NCBI GenBank assembly: GCA_913057135.1
Contig: CAJXNM010000030.1
Coordinates: forward strand, 1 to 32,624
Direction of reading: 5' to 3'
Source: an uncultured Halieaceae bacterium
Lineage (GTDB): Bacteria; Pseudomonadota; Gammaproteobacteria; Pseudomonadales; Halieaceae
Length of the DNA: 32,624 nt
In this document: positions 8,862 to 17,411 of the stretch, piece after piece
How the letters are laid out: each line of letters starts with the position of its first letter
How positions within the stretch are numbered: the stretch's first letter is position 1
Position numbers and translations under genes: made by a program
The notes under the pieces: generated by a model
Told to the model about the DNA's origin: nothing
Databases searched by the model: none
Seen by the model: the letters and a program-made list of their open reading frames with translations, nothing else

Positions 8862-9574
8862 GTCATCTCCTGAGTTTAGGTGACTTACCACTGAGACCGT
8901 CTATACGCTAACTTTCGGCCTCACGTTGCTTTTAGAAGCATGGCGTATGTGCCGGAAGATTAATCCCGATGACCTCGGAAGCCCTGCAACCTAGACTCAT
9001 CCGGTCCCTTATGCAATTAGCAGACAAATAACATGGAGTATTTTAGATAAATTGAACCCGTTAACGAGAATTGAAAAGCAAAGCCATCTCTACTAACAAA
9101 ACTGCATACCATGCGTCGATATGACAACTTAGTTGTTCCAGTTCGGTTACGTAGCGTTGTGACAACCGGTTTTGCGGGGAGTGGATAGCACTTGATCAGG
9201 TCGGTCGGTGGCTGTGGAGCGACAACTGTAGAGCCTGCTGTCGACATCACAAGGAGTGCAGGAAACTGATCCTGTCGAGTTCAAATTTGGCCGAGGGTCC
9301 GTTTTGGGCCAAGTACGCCACCACTCGCTAGGTCAGGGGGCGTCCGCTTTCTCCACAGCAGGCCTTCCGAGCTGACTCAGTATCTTCAGCTGTCGGCCAG
9401 TTGCCGTAGCCATCTGGGTCACCATGGAAAATCAACGTGCAAATTCGCTATCTATAGCCAGTAGTCGCGTGCGATGAGACAGCGGCATCAACCTAGACAG
9501 AAAGCCTGTACACTGGGCGCCGAGTATCTGCCGGCATCATTGCCAGCAACACCCCTAACCACTGCGAGTCCACC
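8862..9574. other. Intergenic region, no supported gene
   Basis: This 0.7-kb gap lies between the leftward propeller gene and the rightward kinase operon, so it should hold both promoters. A 77-residue leftward frame at 9017-9250 has no ribosome site, membrane signal or recognisable motif. Another leftward frame near 9340-9425 reads MVTQMATATGRQLKILSQLG and then stops, possibly a gene remnant. No clear terminator or operator is seen. Confidence 0.4.
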
Positions 9575-11215
9575 ATGCACCTGCCCGCCAATGCCAGCGA
9601 GAATTTGCAGTTTCTCACCGCAGAGGTGCGAACCCAGTGTCTCACCCTTCGTAGCGCCATCGATCGGGGCGACGCCAGCCGGATTCGGCGAATTGTCGAG
9701 CGCTCGGGTTACGCGGCTAATCTGAAGCAGCGCATACAAAGCGGCTGCTTAACGGCACTGTCGGGGGTTCAAGACGACAAAATCGCCAGTCTCCGTCTTG
9801 CCACCGTGGCCGATATCGCTCACCAACTCGAGCGCATCACCGACAAATTCCGAGATCTTAGTCGCCAGTATCTAGCCATCGACACCTGCGCGGATATGTC
9901 CCTCCGGGGCTTTCGTCCTCCCCTGGCAAGATTGCATACGGGGCTTGATGGCCTGGTCGATGAACTGCCACCCAGTAGCGGTGAGCGCGCTATGACCTTG
10001 GCGGCGTGTGCGCAACGCATCGATAAACAAGCCCGCAAGCTCCACGAGGGATTCGTCGACGAACTAAAAACGCATCCGAAACAAGCTGCGGATTTAAGCC
10101 GATGTGTCTTGATGGCCCATGCACTCCATCAGGCAGGAGAAGCGGTGGCTCGTATCAGTGAACATTTGCTGTCACTACAATTGGGCCAATCCATGAGCTT
10201 CGATCGTTTCCAATCCCTGCAGGCGATGATCGATCGCTATCCCGAGCTCGCGGGTGCTGCCGTTTCAAATCTGGCTGAAACACGCTCTGGCAGTGCCATT
10301 AGCGGTTTAACCCCAAGCCACCAACATCAGCCCGCTGCGGTGTTTAAAGATGGTTTACGTCAAAAGCTCAAAGAGGAGCGCAAAGGGGTTGAAAGCTGGC
10401 ATGAGTTATATCCGGGCCTAGCGCCAAAAATTCTGGCCTATCGAAAACGCGGTGAGTCCGCCGCCCTACTCATCGAACACCTACCCGGGTTCACCATTGA
10501 GCAGCTGCTGCTGCGCGAACCTGAAGCGTTGTGTGAGGACGGCACAAAGGCCCTGTTTAAAACCCTGCAGGATGTGTGGCGGGCCACCCGATCGAATACA
10601 CCGATATCGGCACAGTTCATGACTCAAATCCTTGAGCGATTACCCGACATTCAGGCGGTACATAACGAATTATTTAGCGATACCCTGCGAATCGGGCACT
10701 ACCGCCAGCTACCCTTCGAGCAATTGGTAAAGCGAGCCGCCAAGTTGGAACGTGCGCTGCCCTCACCGTTCTCGGTTTATATTCACGGGGACTTTAACGT
10801 CGACAATGTCATCTATGATCCCGACTCAGGCCGCATTCATTTCATCGACTTGCACCGCTCCCAGTATATGGATTATCTGCAGGACGTATCGGTGTTTATG
10901 GTGTCCTGTTGTCGTTTACCGATCCGTGACCCCAACATCAGCGAACGCGCCCAGTCGGTTATGTTGGCCATGGACCGCGCCGCGCGGCGATTCGCTCGAC
11001 AACAAGAGGACGACCACTACGATGTGCGCTTAGCGCTGGGATTAGCCCGATCGCTGACAACATCGATACGCTTTATGGCCGACCGCCATCAGGCAAGGCG
11101 CTTCATTGAACGGGCGCGCTGGCTGCTAGAGCGCGTATTGGACACGCCGTCACAACGGGTGACGGACTTCAAATTACCTCTGAAGGAATTGTTCCGTGAC
11201 ATTCACTCAGCCTAG
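9575..11215 (+). CDS. PhoU-like domain fused to APH-type phosphotransferase (kinase), GAK-type cluster
   Basis: This 546-residue cytoplasmic protein opens with an all-helical region (about residues 1-215) of repeated amphipathic helices resembling PhoU. A charged linker leads into a kinase-like phosphotransferase domain (about 260-520). The aminoglycoside-phosphotransferase/choline-kinase catalytic loop is intact: H404, D406 and N411 in HGDFNVDN, and the metal-binding D425 in FIDLHRSQ. It should transfer phosphate from ATP to an unknown acceptor. It leads a rightward operon and overlaps the next gene by 20 bases. The ribosome site before 9575 is weak, so the start is likely but not certain. 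PhoU-like bundles bind metal or partner proteins in phosphate signalling, suggesting a sensory input. Confidence 0.85.
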   Translation: MHLPANASENLQFLTAEVRTQCLTLRSAIDRGDASRIRRIVERSGYAANLKQRIQSGCLTALSGVQDDKIASLRLATVADIAHQLERITDKFRDLSRQYLAIDTCADMSLRGFRPPLARLHTGLDGLVDELPPSSGERAMTLAACAQRIDKQARKLHEGFVDELKTHPKQAADLSRCVLMAHALHQAGEAVARISEHLLSLQLGQSMSFDRFQSLQAMIDRYPELAGAAVSNLAETRSGSAISGLTPSHQHQPAAVFKDGLRQKLKEERKGVESWHELYPGLAPKILAYRKRGESAALLIEHLPGFTIEQLLLREPEALCEDGTKALFKTLQDVWRATRSNTPISAQFMTQILERLPDIQAVHNELFSDTLRIGHYRQLPFEQLVKRAAKLERALPSPFSVYIHGDFNVDNVIYDPDSGRIHFIDLHRSQYMDYLQDVSVFMVSCCRLPIRDPNISERAQSVMLAMDRAARRFARQQEDDHYDVRLALGLARSLTTSIRFMADRHQARRFIERARWLLERVLDTPSQRVTDFKLPLKELFRDIHSA

Positions 11216-12101
11216 ACGTATCGGGGTCATCGGCGTACCCGGTAAATGGTCAACCGAGTGTTTGGCCGATGCGCTGGAGTCACTTACCGGCTTTCGGCTG
11301 GTCATCGACATCAGCCGCGTCAGCCTCGACCTGGCCAATCGTGCACTTTGGTACGACGACATGAACCTGTGCACCCTCGATGGCCTGGCTATCAAAAAGA
11401 TTTCGAGCGTATACGGCCCCGAAACCCTCGAGCGACTCGATTTACTGCGTGTAGCGGAGGCATCCGGGGTGCGCTGTTTCAGTCCGGTACGCAGCGTGCA
11501 TGGCCTGGTGGATCGACTGAGCTGCACCATCTCCTTGGGCAATGCTGGCATTAGGATGCCCGAGACAACGATCACGGAACGCATCGATGTCGCGGCCAAT
11601 GCTGTGCGTCGCTACGGCTCAGCCGTACTGAAACCCCTGTTTTCAACAAAGGCCAGGGGGATGGTTGTCCTAGATAACACCCTCGCCCCAGCCGAGCTAA
11701 ATCAGCAGTTATCTGAATTTCATCGGCGCAATCCGATTATGTACATACAGAAGAAACATGAATTATCCGGCGAGGACTACGGTGTTGTGTTCCTGGGTAA
11801 GCGCTACCTGTGCACCTACTCACGGGTAGGCGCAAAGGACACTTGGAACACGACCATCAACAGCGGTGGTAAATACCGCGCCCATGAACCATCAGCAGCT
11901 ATCCTTCAGCTGGCACAGCGCGCGCGGGATGTGTTCGACCTTGATTACACCACCGTCGATGTCGCCGTCACGGAAGAGGGTCCTGTGGTCTTTGAAGTGT
12001 CGGCGTTTGGTGGGTTCAGGGGCGTCAAAGAAGGGGCAGGGCTCGACGCCGCCTCGCTATATGCGGATTACATGCTCGATGAGTTAGGCGCATCAACATG
12101 A
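11196..12101 (+). CDS. ATP-grasp enzyme, GAK-system type
   Basis: This 301-residue protein resembles RimK/glutathione-synthetase-type ATP-grasp ligases, which activate a carboxylate as acyl phosphate and join it to an amine or thiol. The C-terminal metal/ATP site is visible: D255 in TVDVAVTEEG, then E267 in FEVSAFGGFRG. The usual ExN is ExS here (S269). The start is GTG at 11196, preceded by AAGGA at good spacing and lying inside the end of the kinase gene. It shares an ATGA overlap with the HprK-related gene downstream. I recognise it as the ATP-grasp member of the set TIGRFAMs names GAK; substrate unknown. Confidence 0.87.
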   Translation: MTFTQPRRIGVIGVPGKWSTECLADALESLTGFRLVIDISRVSLDLANRALWYDDMNLCTLDGLAIKKISSVYGPETLERLDLLRVAEASGVRCFSPVRSVHGLVDRLSCTISLGNAGIRMPETTITERIDVAANAVRRYGSAVLKPLFSTKARGMVVLDNTLAPAELNQQLSEFHRRNPIMYIQKKHELSGEDYGVVFLGKRYLCTYSRVGAKDTWNTTINSGGKYRAHEPSAAILQLAQRARDVFDLDYTTVDVAVTEEGPVVFEVSAFGGFRGVKEGAGLDAASLYADYMLDELGAST

Positions 12102-13192
12102 ACTACGAGGATGTCGCCCACACATTGAGACGCTCCATCGACCCCAGCGCCTGTCTCGATCTACCGTTTGCCGATGGTGGTATTCGTCTGCGCAGTAACA
12201 GCGCTGCACTGCTTGGTGCTCTCGGTGATTACTTCGACGACTTTCTAGGAAATAGCACGCAGCAAAAAAACAAAGCTCAGCCCATCCTTGAGCTTGAGTT
12301 GATTGAAACCAAGGCTGTTACGCCACCCCTTGTGTTACGTGATTGGCCACGCCCCGCCGACAAAGGCAGAAAAGAGGCCTACGCCGATATCAATGACGCA
12401 CGTGTACTGCAAAAAGTTCGTACGGGGTTGTTGTTCTTACAAGGTATAGAGCGCGGTTTAGCGGTTGGTCCCCTTGAGGCTAACCTCAACCAAGTGGTCA
12501 ATTTTATCAACAATCAGACCATGAACCTCTGGAAGCGACGTGACTGGCAGTTGTGTCACGCGGCAGCGATTGCAGGAGGTGCCGGTGTGGTGGCCTTTGC
12601 AGGATTCTCTGGCGGTGGTAAGTCGACGCTCATGCTGCAGCTTATGTCTGCGGGTGACTATCGCTTCGTCAGCAATGATCGACTGCTGATTGCCCCTTGC
12701 AATAACGTTGTGACGGCGCTGGGTATTGCGAAGATGCCAAGAGTTAACCCGGGGACGTTGCTGAACAATACCAAATTGACCCACCTTCTGCCCGAGGAAC
12801 GCCGGCGCGCCCTGAGCGATCTACCCACCGATATCCTCTGGTCCTTGGAAGAAAAGTACGACGTTCCCATTACTACCGCCTTTGGTGCTCACCGTACCTT
12901 GGAGCAAGGCCCGCTGCGCGCCGTGGTTATTCTCGATTGGCACCGAGATGACCCGGCCCCCACTACCCTGTCGCCCGTAGATATCGATAACCATCCGCGG
13001 CTACTGCAGGCGCTTATGAAATCGGCAGGTCCGTTTTATGCTAATGAAGATGCACACTTCTTGCCCGCATCTGAAATCCTATCGGTGGAACCTTACCTGC
13101 AGGTGTTAACTCATGTGCCCGTCTACAAACTCTCGGGCGCCGCCGATTTTCAGAGGGCGGTAACCCTGTGCCAACCGCTGCTGGATAACTGA
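12098..13192 (+). CDS. HprK-related P-loop kinase (HprK-related kinase B type)
   Basis: This 364-residue protein has a Walker A loop at residues 169-177 (GFSGGGKST) preceded by the HprK-like stretch CHAAAIAGGAGVVAFA. A following FVSNDRLLI (N193, D194) stands where HPr kinase has its catalytic acidic residues. HprK phosphorylates a serine in HPr; these relatives occur without HPr, and their target is unknown. The N-terminal 150 residues are not recognisable. The ATG overlaps the ATP-grasp stop as ATGA, and the next gene starts four bases after this stop, so the proteins are probably made in fixed ratio. I assign it to the GAK-system kinase family from memory of its motif and neighbours. Confidence 0.87.
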   Translation: MNYEDVAHTLRRSIDPSACLDLPFADGGIRLRSNSAALLGALGDYFDDFLGNSTQQKNKAQPILELELIETKAVTPPLVLRDWPRPADKGRKEAYADINDARVLQKVRTGLLFLQGIERGLAVGPLEANLNQVVNFINNQTMNLWKRRDWQLCHAAAIAGGAGVVAFAGFSGGGKSTLMLQLMSAGDYRFVSNDRLLIAPCNNVVTALGIAKMPRVNPGTLLNNTKLTHLLPEERRRALSDLPTDILWSLEEKYDVPITTAFGAHRTLEQGPLRAVVILDWHRDDPAPTTLSPVDIDNHPRLLQALMKSAGPFYANEDAHFLPASEILSVEPYLQVLTHVPVYKLSGAADFQRAVTLCQPLLDN

Positions 13193-13195
13193 ACC

Positions 13196-13879
13196 ATGAC
13201 AGCAATGCCAACACTTGCCCTGGTGCGTCACGCCGACTATCAGCAACAAGCGAATACTCCTAGCGCCTGGCAGCCCTGGCCACTTTCAGAATTAGGCTGG
13301 CAGCAAGTGCAAACAGGGGCTACTGCAATAACCGCCCTGTCACAGGTGTTAGCACTTCCTATCAGCCCAGTGATTCATTGCTCAACTCTGTTGCGCGCTT
13401 GGCAAACTGCCCACGGGCTAACGCAGGCGCTGGGCCTGCCCACCGCGCCCATCGCCTCCGATGCGCTGACCGAGCGCAGTGTCGGTGCTGCTGCCAATTT
13501 AAACTTAGACGATATTTCGCGGGCTATTGAACTTGATCCTCGCCAGCCAAGTCTGCCTACACATTGGAAGAGTGATCCGGACTTTCGGCTGCCGGTTCCG
13601 GGGGCCGAGTCGTTGGTAGAAGCGGGACAGCGCGTTGCCAAACACTGCCAAACCCTCGCCCATGCGCAACGTGGATTTCACGGCATGATTATCATTGTGG
13701 GTCACGGTGCAGCCTTGCGCCATGGTGCAGTGAGCCTTGGGGTATTTGATCGATCGACAGCGATGGGCCTCAGCATGCATCATGCACAACCGGTACTTAT
13801 TCAGTGGCAGCAGGGTCGATGGCAGCATATCGCTGGGGATTGGAAACAACGAACGGAACGGCACCGTGACGTTGACTGA
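13196..13879 (+). CDS. Histidine phosphatase family protein
   Basis: This 227-residue protein of the phosphoglycerate-mutase-like superfamily has the catalytic RHA motif near the N-terminus (LALVRHADYQQ, with R11 and H12, H12 the expected phosphohistidine), an internal acid in LTERSVG and the second histidine H170 in IIVGHGAALRHG. These enzymes remove phosphate from small molecules or proteins; SixA-like members act on phosphohistidine. It lies four bases after the HprK-related kinase and may reverse a phosphorylation made by a kinase of this operon. Its end overlaps or abuts the next phosphatase gene, depending on that gene's start. Confidence 0.88.
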   Translation: MTAMPTLALVRHADYQQQANTPSAWQPWPLSELGWQQVQTGATAITALSQVLALPISPVIHCSTLLRAWQTAHGLTQALGLPTAPIASDALTERSVGAAANLNLDDISRAIELDPRQPSLPTHWKSDPDFRLPVPGAESLVEAGQRVAKHCQTLAHAQRGFHGMIIIVGHGAALRHGAVSLGVFDRSTAMGLSMHHAQPVLIQWQQGRWQHIAGDWKQRTERHRDVD

Positions 13880-13883
13880 TGCC

Positions 13884-15203
13884 ATGCCCGTCGCTACCTC
13901 GATGACCGATGGACCATGGCTGAAGGCCCGTGCACCCAGCGGTGAGACACCCTGGCTCAACGACACCCAGGGCAGCATTGACCCGAGTACTGACCCTGCG
14001 ACACTGGCCAGTGTCCTGCAACAGCTAATGCAAAGTGGCAAGCTAATCTTCCCAGCCTCACCGGTGCATTTCATCAGTGATATCCATGCGGATGCACGGG
14101 CATTGCTTGAATCTCTGGTATTGGCGGGGGTCGCAGTACAAACGGGCCCAAAGCTCAAACATTTTTCCATTACGGCTTCGGGTCTCGCATCGACGGTGGT
14201 CATCGGCGGTGACTGCCTCGACAAAGGGCCAAGTAATTTGAAATTACTGGGCTTAATTCAGCGCTTGCGCAACGCTGGGCTGAAGCTGCGTTTGCTGGCG
14301 GGCAATCATGATTTACGCCTAGCCCTGGGGCTACAGTGTTTCAATGCCGAACGTCACGTGATGAACGAGCATCTGTTTGTGCGCATGGGGAGTAAAACCC
14401 TACCGCTGCTAGCCGAGATATGGCGCTCGCGCCTGAAGAAGCAGCCAAACCCCTTAGCCCAGATACCCACTAAACAACAGTGTTACCAGCGTCTGTTACC
14501 CGATGCCGATTGGGCGCAGCGTTTCCGGAAAGCCGCAGTGGATATTCCGGCCCCCGCCCTAGAGCGGGAAATTACTCGCATCGAAGAAAAAACCGCCACA
14601 TTCCGCGCTGCCTGTAAAGCCGAGGGTTTGAGCATACGTAAAGTGTATGCGGCTGCCACTGAAGCACAGCGCTTATTTATGACCCCCAGCGGTGAGTTCG
14701 CTTGGTTTTTACCTGCCTTAGATTTGTTTTGGCGCTCTGGCAGCTTTTTGTTTGTGCATGCAGGCTTAGACGACGACACGGCAGAAACGCTAGCCAGCCA
14801 AGGCAGCGATGAGCTCAATCGACGCTATCGGCATGCGTTCAAGCAGAACCCGTTTGCGTTTTACGCCAGCCCTTTGGGCAGCAGTTTGCGCACCAAATAT
14901 CGGCCGGTGGATTTTCCACTAACCCCCAAAGGTGTCGGGGCTGTGCACGACGCGGGTGTCCACGCCATTGTGCACGGCCACAGAAGCCACGCTTACGGAC
15001 AGCGGCTGGCGCTGAGGGCGGGGCTATTACACATAGAAGGGGATGTCACCTTAGACAGAAACACCCGCGCCAAGGAGGGACTCACTACCCGAGGCGCTGG
15101 GGTCACCAGTTTGCTACCCGATGGCCAAATCCTGGGCATGAGTGCTGATTATGCGCAAATAAAGGTGCTGACGACCCGCCCGTTACCCGCCCAAAGGGGA
15201 TGA
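13884..15203 (+). CDS. Calcineurin-like metallophosphatase
   Basis: This 439-residue phosphatase has the complete dimetal motifs of the calcineurin/PP2A/ApaH fold: D66-I-H68 in FISDIHADA, G-D110-C-L-D113-K-G, G140-N-H142-D143, a histidine in FVHAGLDDD and the final GH in VHGHRSHAYGQ. It probably hydrolyses phosphoesters, and ApaH-like nucleotide or PPP-like protein phosphatase activity both fit. The start is ambiguous: the frame is open to 13737, a GTG lies at 13866, and I chose the ATG at 13884, four bases after the previous stop. A central insertion (about residues 170-290) is larger than in ApaH. Two phosphatases of different folds in a kinase operon suggest a reversible phosphorylation circuit. 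Confidence 0.86.
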   Translation: MPVATSMTDGPWLKARAPSGETPWLNDTQGSIDPSTDPATLASVLQQLMQSGKLIFPASPVHFISDIHADARALLESLVLAGVAVQTGPKLKHFSITASGLASTVVIGGDCLDKGPSNLKLLGLIQRLRNAGLKLRLLAGNHDLRLALGLQCFNAERHVMNEHLFVRMGSKTLPLLAEIWRSRLKKQPNPLAQIPTKQQCYQRLLPDADWAQRFRKAAVDIPAPALEREITRIEEKTATFRAACKAEGLSIRKVYAAATEAQRLFMTPSGEFAWFLPALDLFWRSGSFLFVHAGLDDDTAETLASQGSDELNRRYRHAFKQNPFAFYASPLGSSLRTKYRPVDFPLTPKGVGAVHDAGVHAIVHGHRSHAYGQRLALRAGLLHIEGDVTLDRNTRAKEGLTTRGAGVTSLLPDGQILGMSADYAQIKVLTTRPLPAQRG

Positions 15204-15232
15204 TTCAACCGATAACGTCTATCTTGAGCATG

Positions 15233-15251
15233 TCGAGATTAAGTATCTCGA
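15233..15251 (+). other. Perfect hairpin upstream of amphi-Trp gene
   Basis: TCGAGAT (15233-15239) and ATCTCGA (15245-15251) form a perfect 7-bp stem with a five-base loop between the metallophosphatase and the amphi-Trp gene. There is no T-tract, so it is not a classical terminator. It could be an mRNA processing or stability element that sets a different level for the last gene. Confidence 0.4.
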
Positions 15252-15306
15252 GCTGAAGTGTATCGAGGACTGCCAGCCCTCGCAGGCAAAGCAGAAGGAA
15301 CACAGA

Positions 15307-15573
15307 ATGGCTACGGACAACAAAAAATTTCACCACAGTTCACTGCAAGACGCCGACAGTATTGCCGAACTGCTCGAGGCCATTACCGAAGGCATAAGCA
15401 AGGGCAAACTGCAATTGAGTGACGACAACGGCGACATTCAGCTGAGACCGCGGGGATTGCTAGAACTCAGTGTCGATGTCGAGGAGGACAGCGGCAACAA
15501 CAGCTTGGCGATCCGTCTTCGCTGGAGCGATGCCGCACGCAAGGTCGATAGAAAAACCCTTAAGATACGCTAA
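15307..15573 (+). CDS. Amphi-Trp domain protein, end of GAK-type operon
   Basis: This 88-residue acidic protein has an N-terminal helix (SIAELLEAITEGISKGKL) followed by short strands ending in a tryptophan-containing amphipathic strand (LAIRLRWSD). This matches what I recall of the amphi-Trp domain that accompanies GAK systems. A good ribosome site (AGAAGGAA) precedes the ATG. It lies 103 bases after the phosphatase, further than the other gaps in the operon, behind a perfect hairpin, so it may be produced at a different level. Its role is unknown; as a small non-catalytic protein it could be the substrate or adaptor for the kinases. Confidence 0.8.
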   Translation: MATDNKKFHHSSLQDADSIAELLEAITEGISKGKLQLSDDNGDIQLRPRGLLELSVDVEEDSGNNSLAIRLRWSDAARKVDRKTLKIR

Positions 15574-15577
15574 CTCG

Positions 15578-15655
15578 CCATGAGTCTGTTTAGACAGCCA
15601 TGAGCGTGTTAAACAGTCTTGAGCCCATCTAGATAGCCTTAAACGTGTCAGACAG
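15578..15655. repeat. Degenerate 19-20 bp tandem repeat, four units
   Basis: Four head-to-tail units of 20, 19, 20 and 19 bp start at 15578, 15598, 15617 and 15637. Units 1, 2 and 4 share CCWT-start and a GTNTnAnACAG end, and a partial fifth starts at 15656. The array fills the gap between the convergent amphi-Trp and S41 genes. It is too degenerate and short for a CRISPR array, and no strong terminator is seen beside it. Confidence 0.55.
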
Positions 15656-15661
15656 CCATAG

Positions 15662-17236
15662 TCATTGCTGCCAAACCGAGCGACCACCTGGGAGCGGTTT
15701 CACCATAGGCGCGTTGGAGGGCCCTCGGTACAGACCACGTAGTTGCGATCGAGACGAAGCTGTACTGTCACCACATACACCTGAATTCAGCCAATCGAGG
15801 GCCACTTGCAGCGAAGCCTCCTCTGGGTCACCAAAACCACGGGTGTAATCGTCCTCAGCTGGGCACAGGGTAAAGCGGCCTGTCGCCGCCAAACCCTCAT
15901 ACCACCCCCCCAAACCTTCACCATTAACCAGCTCGAAAGATACGAGTCGCAGCAAGGTGTCACAGCCCGTTTGAGAGAACGCATATTGCCCGACGGCTTT
16001 ACCCAAGGTGTCCTCCCCCACCAAGACAACTTCGAACCAGGGTTCTAAGCTATTGATAATCATCTCACTGGCAGAAGCCGAGCCGCCGGTTGTAATAAAC
16101 GCAATACGCAGTGGGTTCATTGAACCTGTGCGAGGCTCGAAAAAACGACTGATATCTTCTGCCTGGGCTCGTAAACGATTGTGGGCAAGACGAAAACTCT
16201 CTTCACCTTGCGCCGCAATACCACCGATAAGATCTAACAAGAGATACGCTTCTTCGATGCTACCGCCACTGTTGTAACGCAAATCGATAACCATATCGGT
16301 CACACCTGCTTCGGCAAATAGTGTGGTGGCTTCGATGAGGGGTTGCGTCGCGTTATCTTGAAAGCCGCGCAAATGAAAATAACCGACGGGTGATAAGCCC
16401 AAGCGCTCGATCAGCAGGGGTTGGCCTGCCAGTGGCGGGGTATCGAGCTCTCTTTTCACCAGCGTTACTTCTTTAATGGACTCCCCTTCACGGACCCGGA
16501 ACCCACGTTCAACACCTACGTCGGAAGGACCGAAAATCTCGGTTATCGTGGCATCTCTGGCGGTTAGCTCATCGACCGTTTCAAAGCCACTTCCCGTGTC
16601 GATGGCGAGTATCTGTTGACCCCGCGTTAACCCCGCATCACCTGCGGGAGAGCCTTCTAACACGTCGAGAAACCACCATTGCTCGCCGGCATTAAAGGGC
16701 TCTTGGGTGTAACGAAAACCAAATCCAATATAAGCACCGGTGGCAAAGCTAGCCTGGTCTTCCTGTTGGGTGGTCACATAAGAAAACCTTGGATCTCTTC
16801 CATCGAGGAACAGGGGCTCAATAAGAGCGTCGAGGTAGGCCTGGGCCGTTGTATAATCGGCGGGATCCGGATCCGCCAATTCGTCGACCCACAGATACCA
16901 GCTTTGAGCGACATCGCGCACAAACGCCTTTTGGCTGGTCACACCACAGACGCCGTCATCGACCGACGCGGTGGCATCATCGCTGCTGATACCGTCATCG
17001 ACCGAAGCACTGGAATCATCGCTGCTAATAGCGTCATCGACCGATGTATCGGTATCATCATCGCCGCTGATACCGTCATCGACCGAAGCACTGGAATCAT
17101 CGCTGCTAATAGCGTCATCGATCGACGCAGTGGCATCATCGCTGCTGCTACCACCACCGCCACCACAAGCCATCAGCAGTAAACCTGCGACGCATATCAC
17201 AAACAGTGCTCGACTTCGCTGTATCAGCCCGCGCAT
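15662..17236 (-). CDS. Lipoprotein S41-family (C-terminal-processing type) protease
   Basis: This 524-residue protein has a lipoprotein signal (LLLMAC, acylated cysteine C24), so it should be anchored in the cell envelope facing the periplasm. An acidic, Ser/Asp-rich linker (about 30-95) leads to a PDZ-like domain (ending near ILAIDTG) and an S41 peptidase domain. The Ser-Lys dyad is visible: S388 in GGSASASEM and K413 in TLGKAVGQ, 25 residues apart as in Tsp/Prc. A conserved RYNSGGSIEE segment is also present. It probably degrades periplasmic or outer-membrane proteins. It faces the GAK-type operon tail to tail, so functional linkage is not implied. Confidence 0.9.
   Translation of the reverse strand: MRGLIQRSRALFVICVAGLLLMACGGGGGSSSDDATASIDDAISSDDSSASVDDGISGDDDTDTSVDDAISSDDSSASVDDGISSDDATASVDDGVCGVTSQKAFVRDVAQSWYLWVDELADPDPADYTTAQAYLDALIEPLFLDGRDPRFSYVTTQQEDQASFATGAYIGFGFRYTQEPFNAGEQWWFLDVLEGSPAGDAGLTRGQQILAIDTGSGFETVDELTARDATITEIFGPSDVGVERGFRVREGESIKEVTLVKRELDTPPLAGQPLLIERLGLSPVGYFHLRGFQDNATQPLIEATTLFAEAGVTDMVIDLRYNSGGSIEEAYLLLDLIGGIAAQGEESFRLAHNRLRAQAEDISRFFEPRTGSMNPLRIAFITTGGSASASEMIINSLEPWFEVVLVGEDTLGKAVGQYAFSQTGCDTLLRLVSFELVNGEGLGGWYEGLAATGRFTLCPAEDDYTRGFGDPEEASLQVALDWLNSGVCGDSTASSRSQLRGLYRGPSNAPMVKPLPGGRSVWQQ
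16985..17121 (-). repeat. 81-bp direct repeat encoding acidic linker of the S41 lipoprotein
   Basis: The 56-bp blocks 16985-17040 and 17066-17121 are identical and offset by exactly 81 bp (27 codons), with shorter related blocks on either side. They encode DDAISSDDSSASVDDGIS-type peptide. In-frame copy changes by slippage or recombination would alter linker length without breaking the gene. Confidence 0.85.
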
Positions 17237-17411
17237 TTCATCATTACTCCAAAAGCTAGCCCTGCCAAAGGGTTAACGGTGTCACGAATCCGTCACGTGC
17301 AACTATACAATCAGCAGCAACAGCCAGCACACTATCCATCATCAACAACGAGATACACTAGCAGCAATCACAAAACCCTTACGGGTAACTGAGGAAAATA
17401 CAGGAACTACC

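Noticed and set aside
9017-9250. 77-residue leftward frame in the 8.9-9.6 kb gap
   Set aside because: No ribosome site, no motif and odd composition; it was kept only as a note in the gap entry.
15578-15655. Short tandem repeats that might be a CRISPR remnant
   Set aside because: Units are directly adjacent without spacers, degenerate and only four in number, and no cas gene is present.
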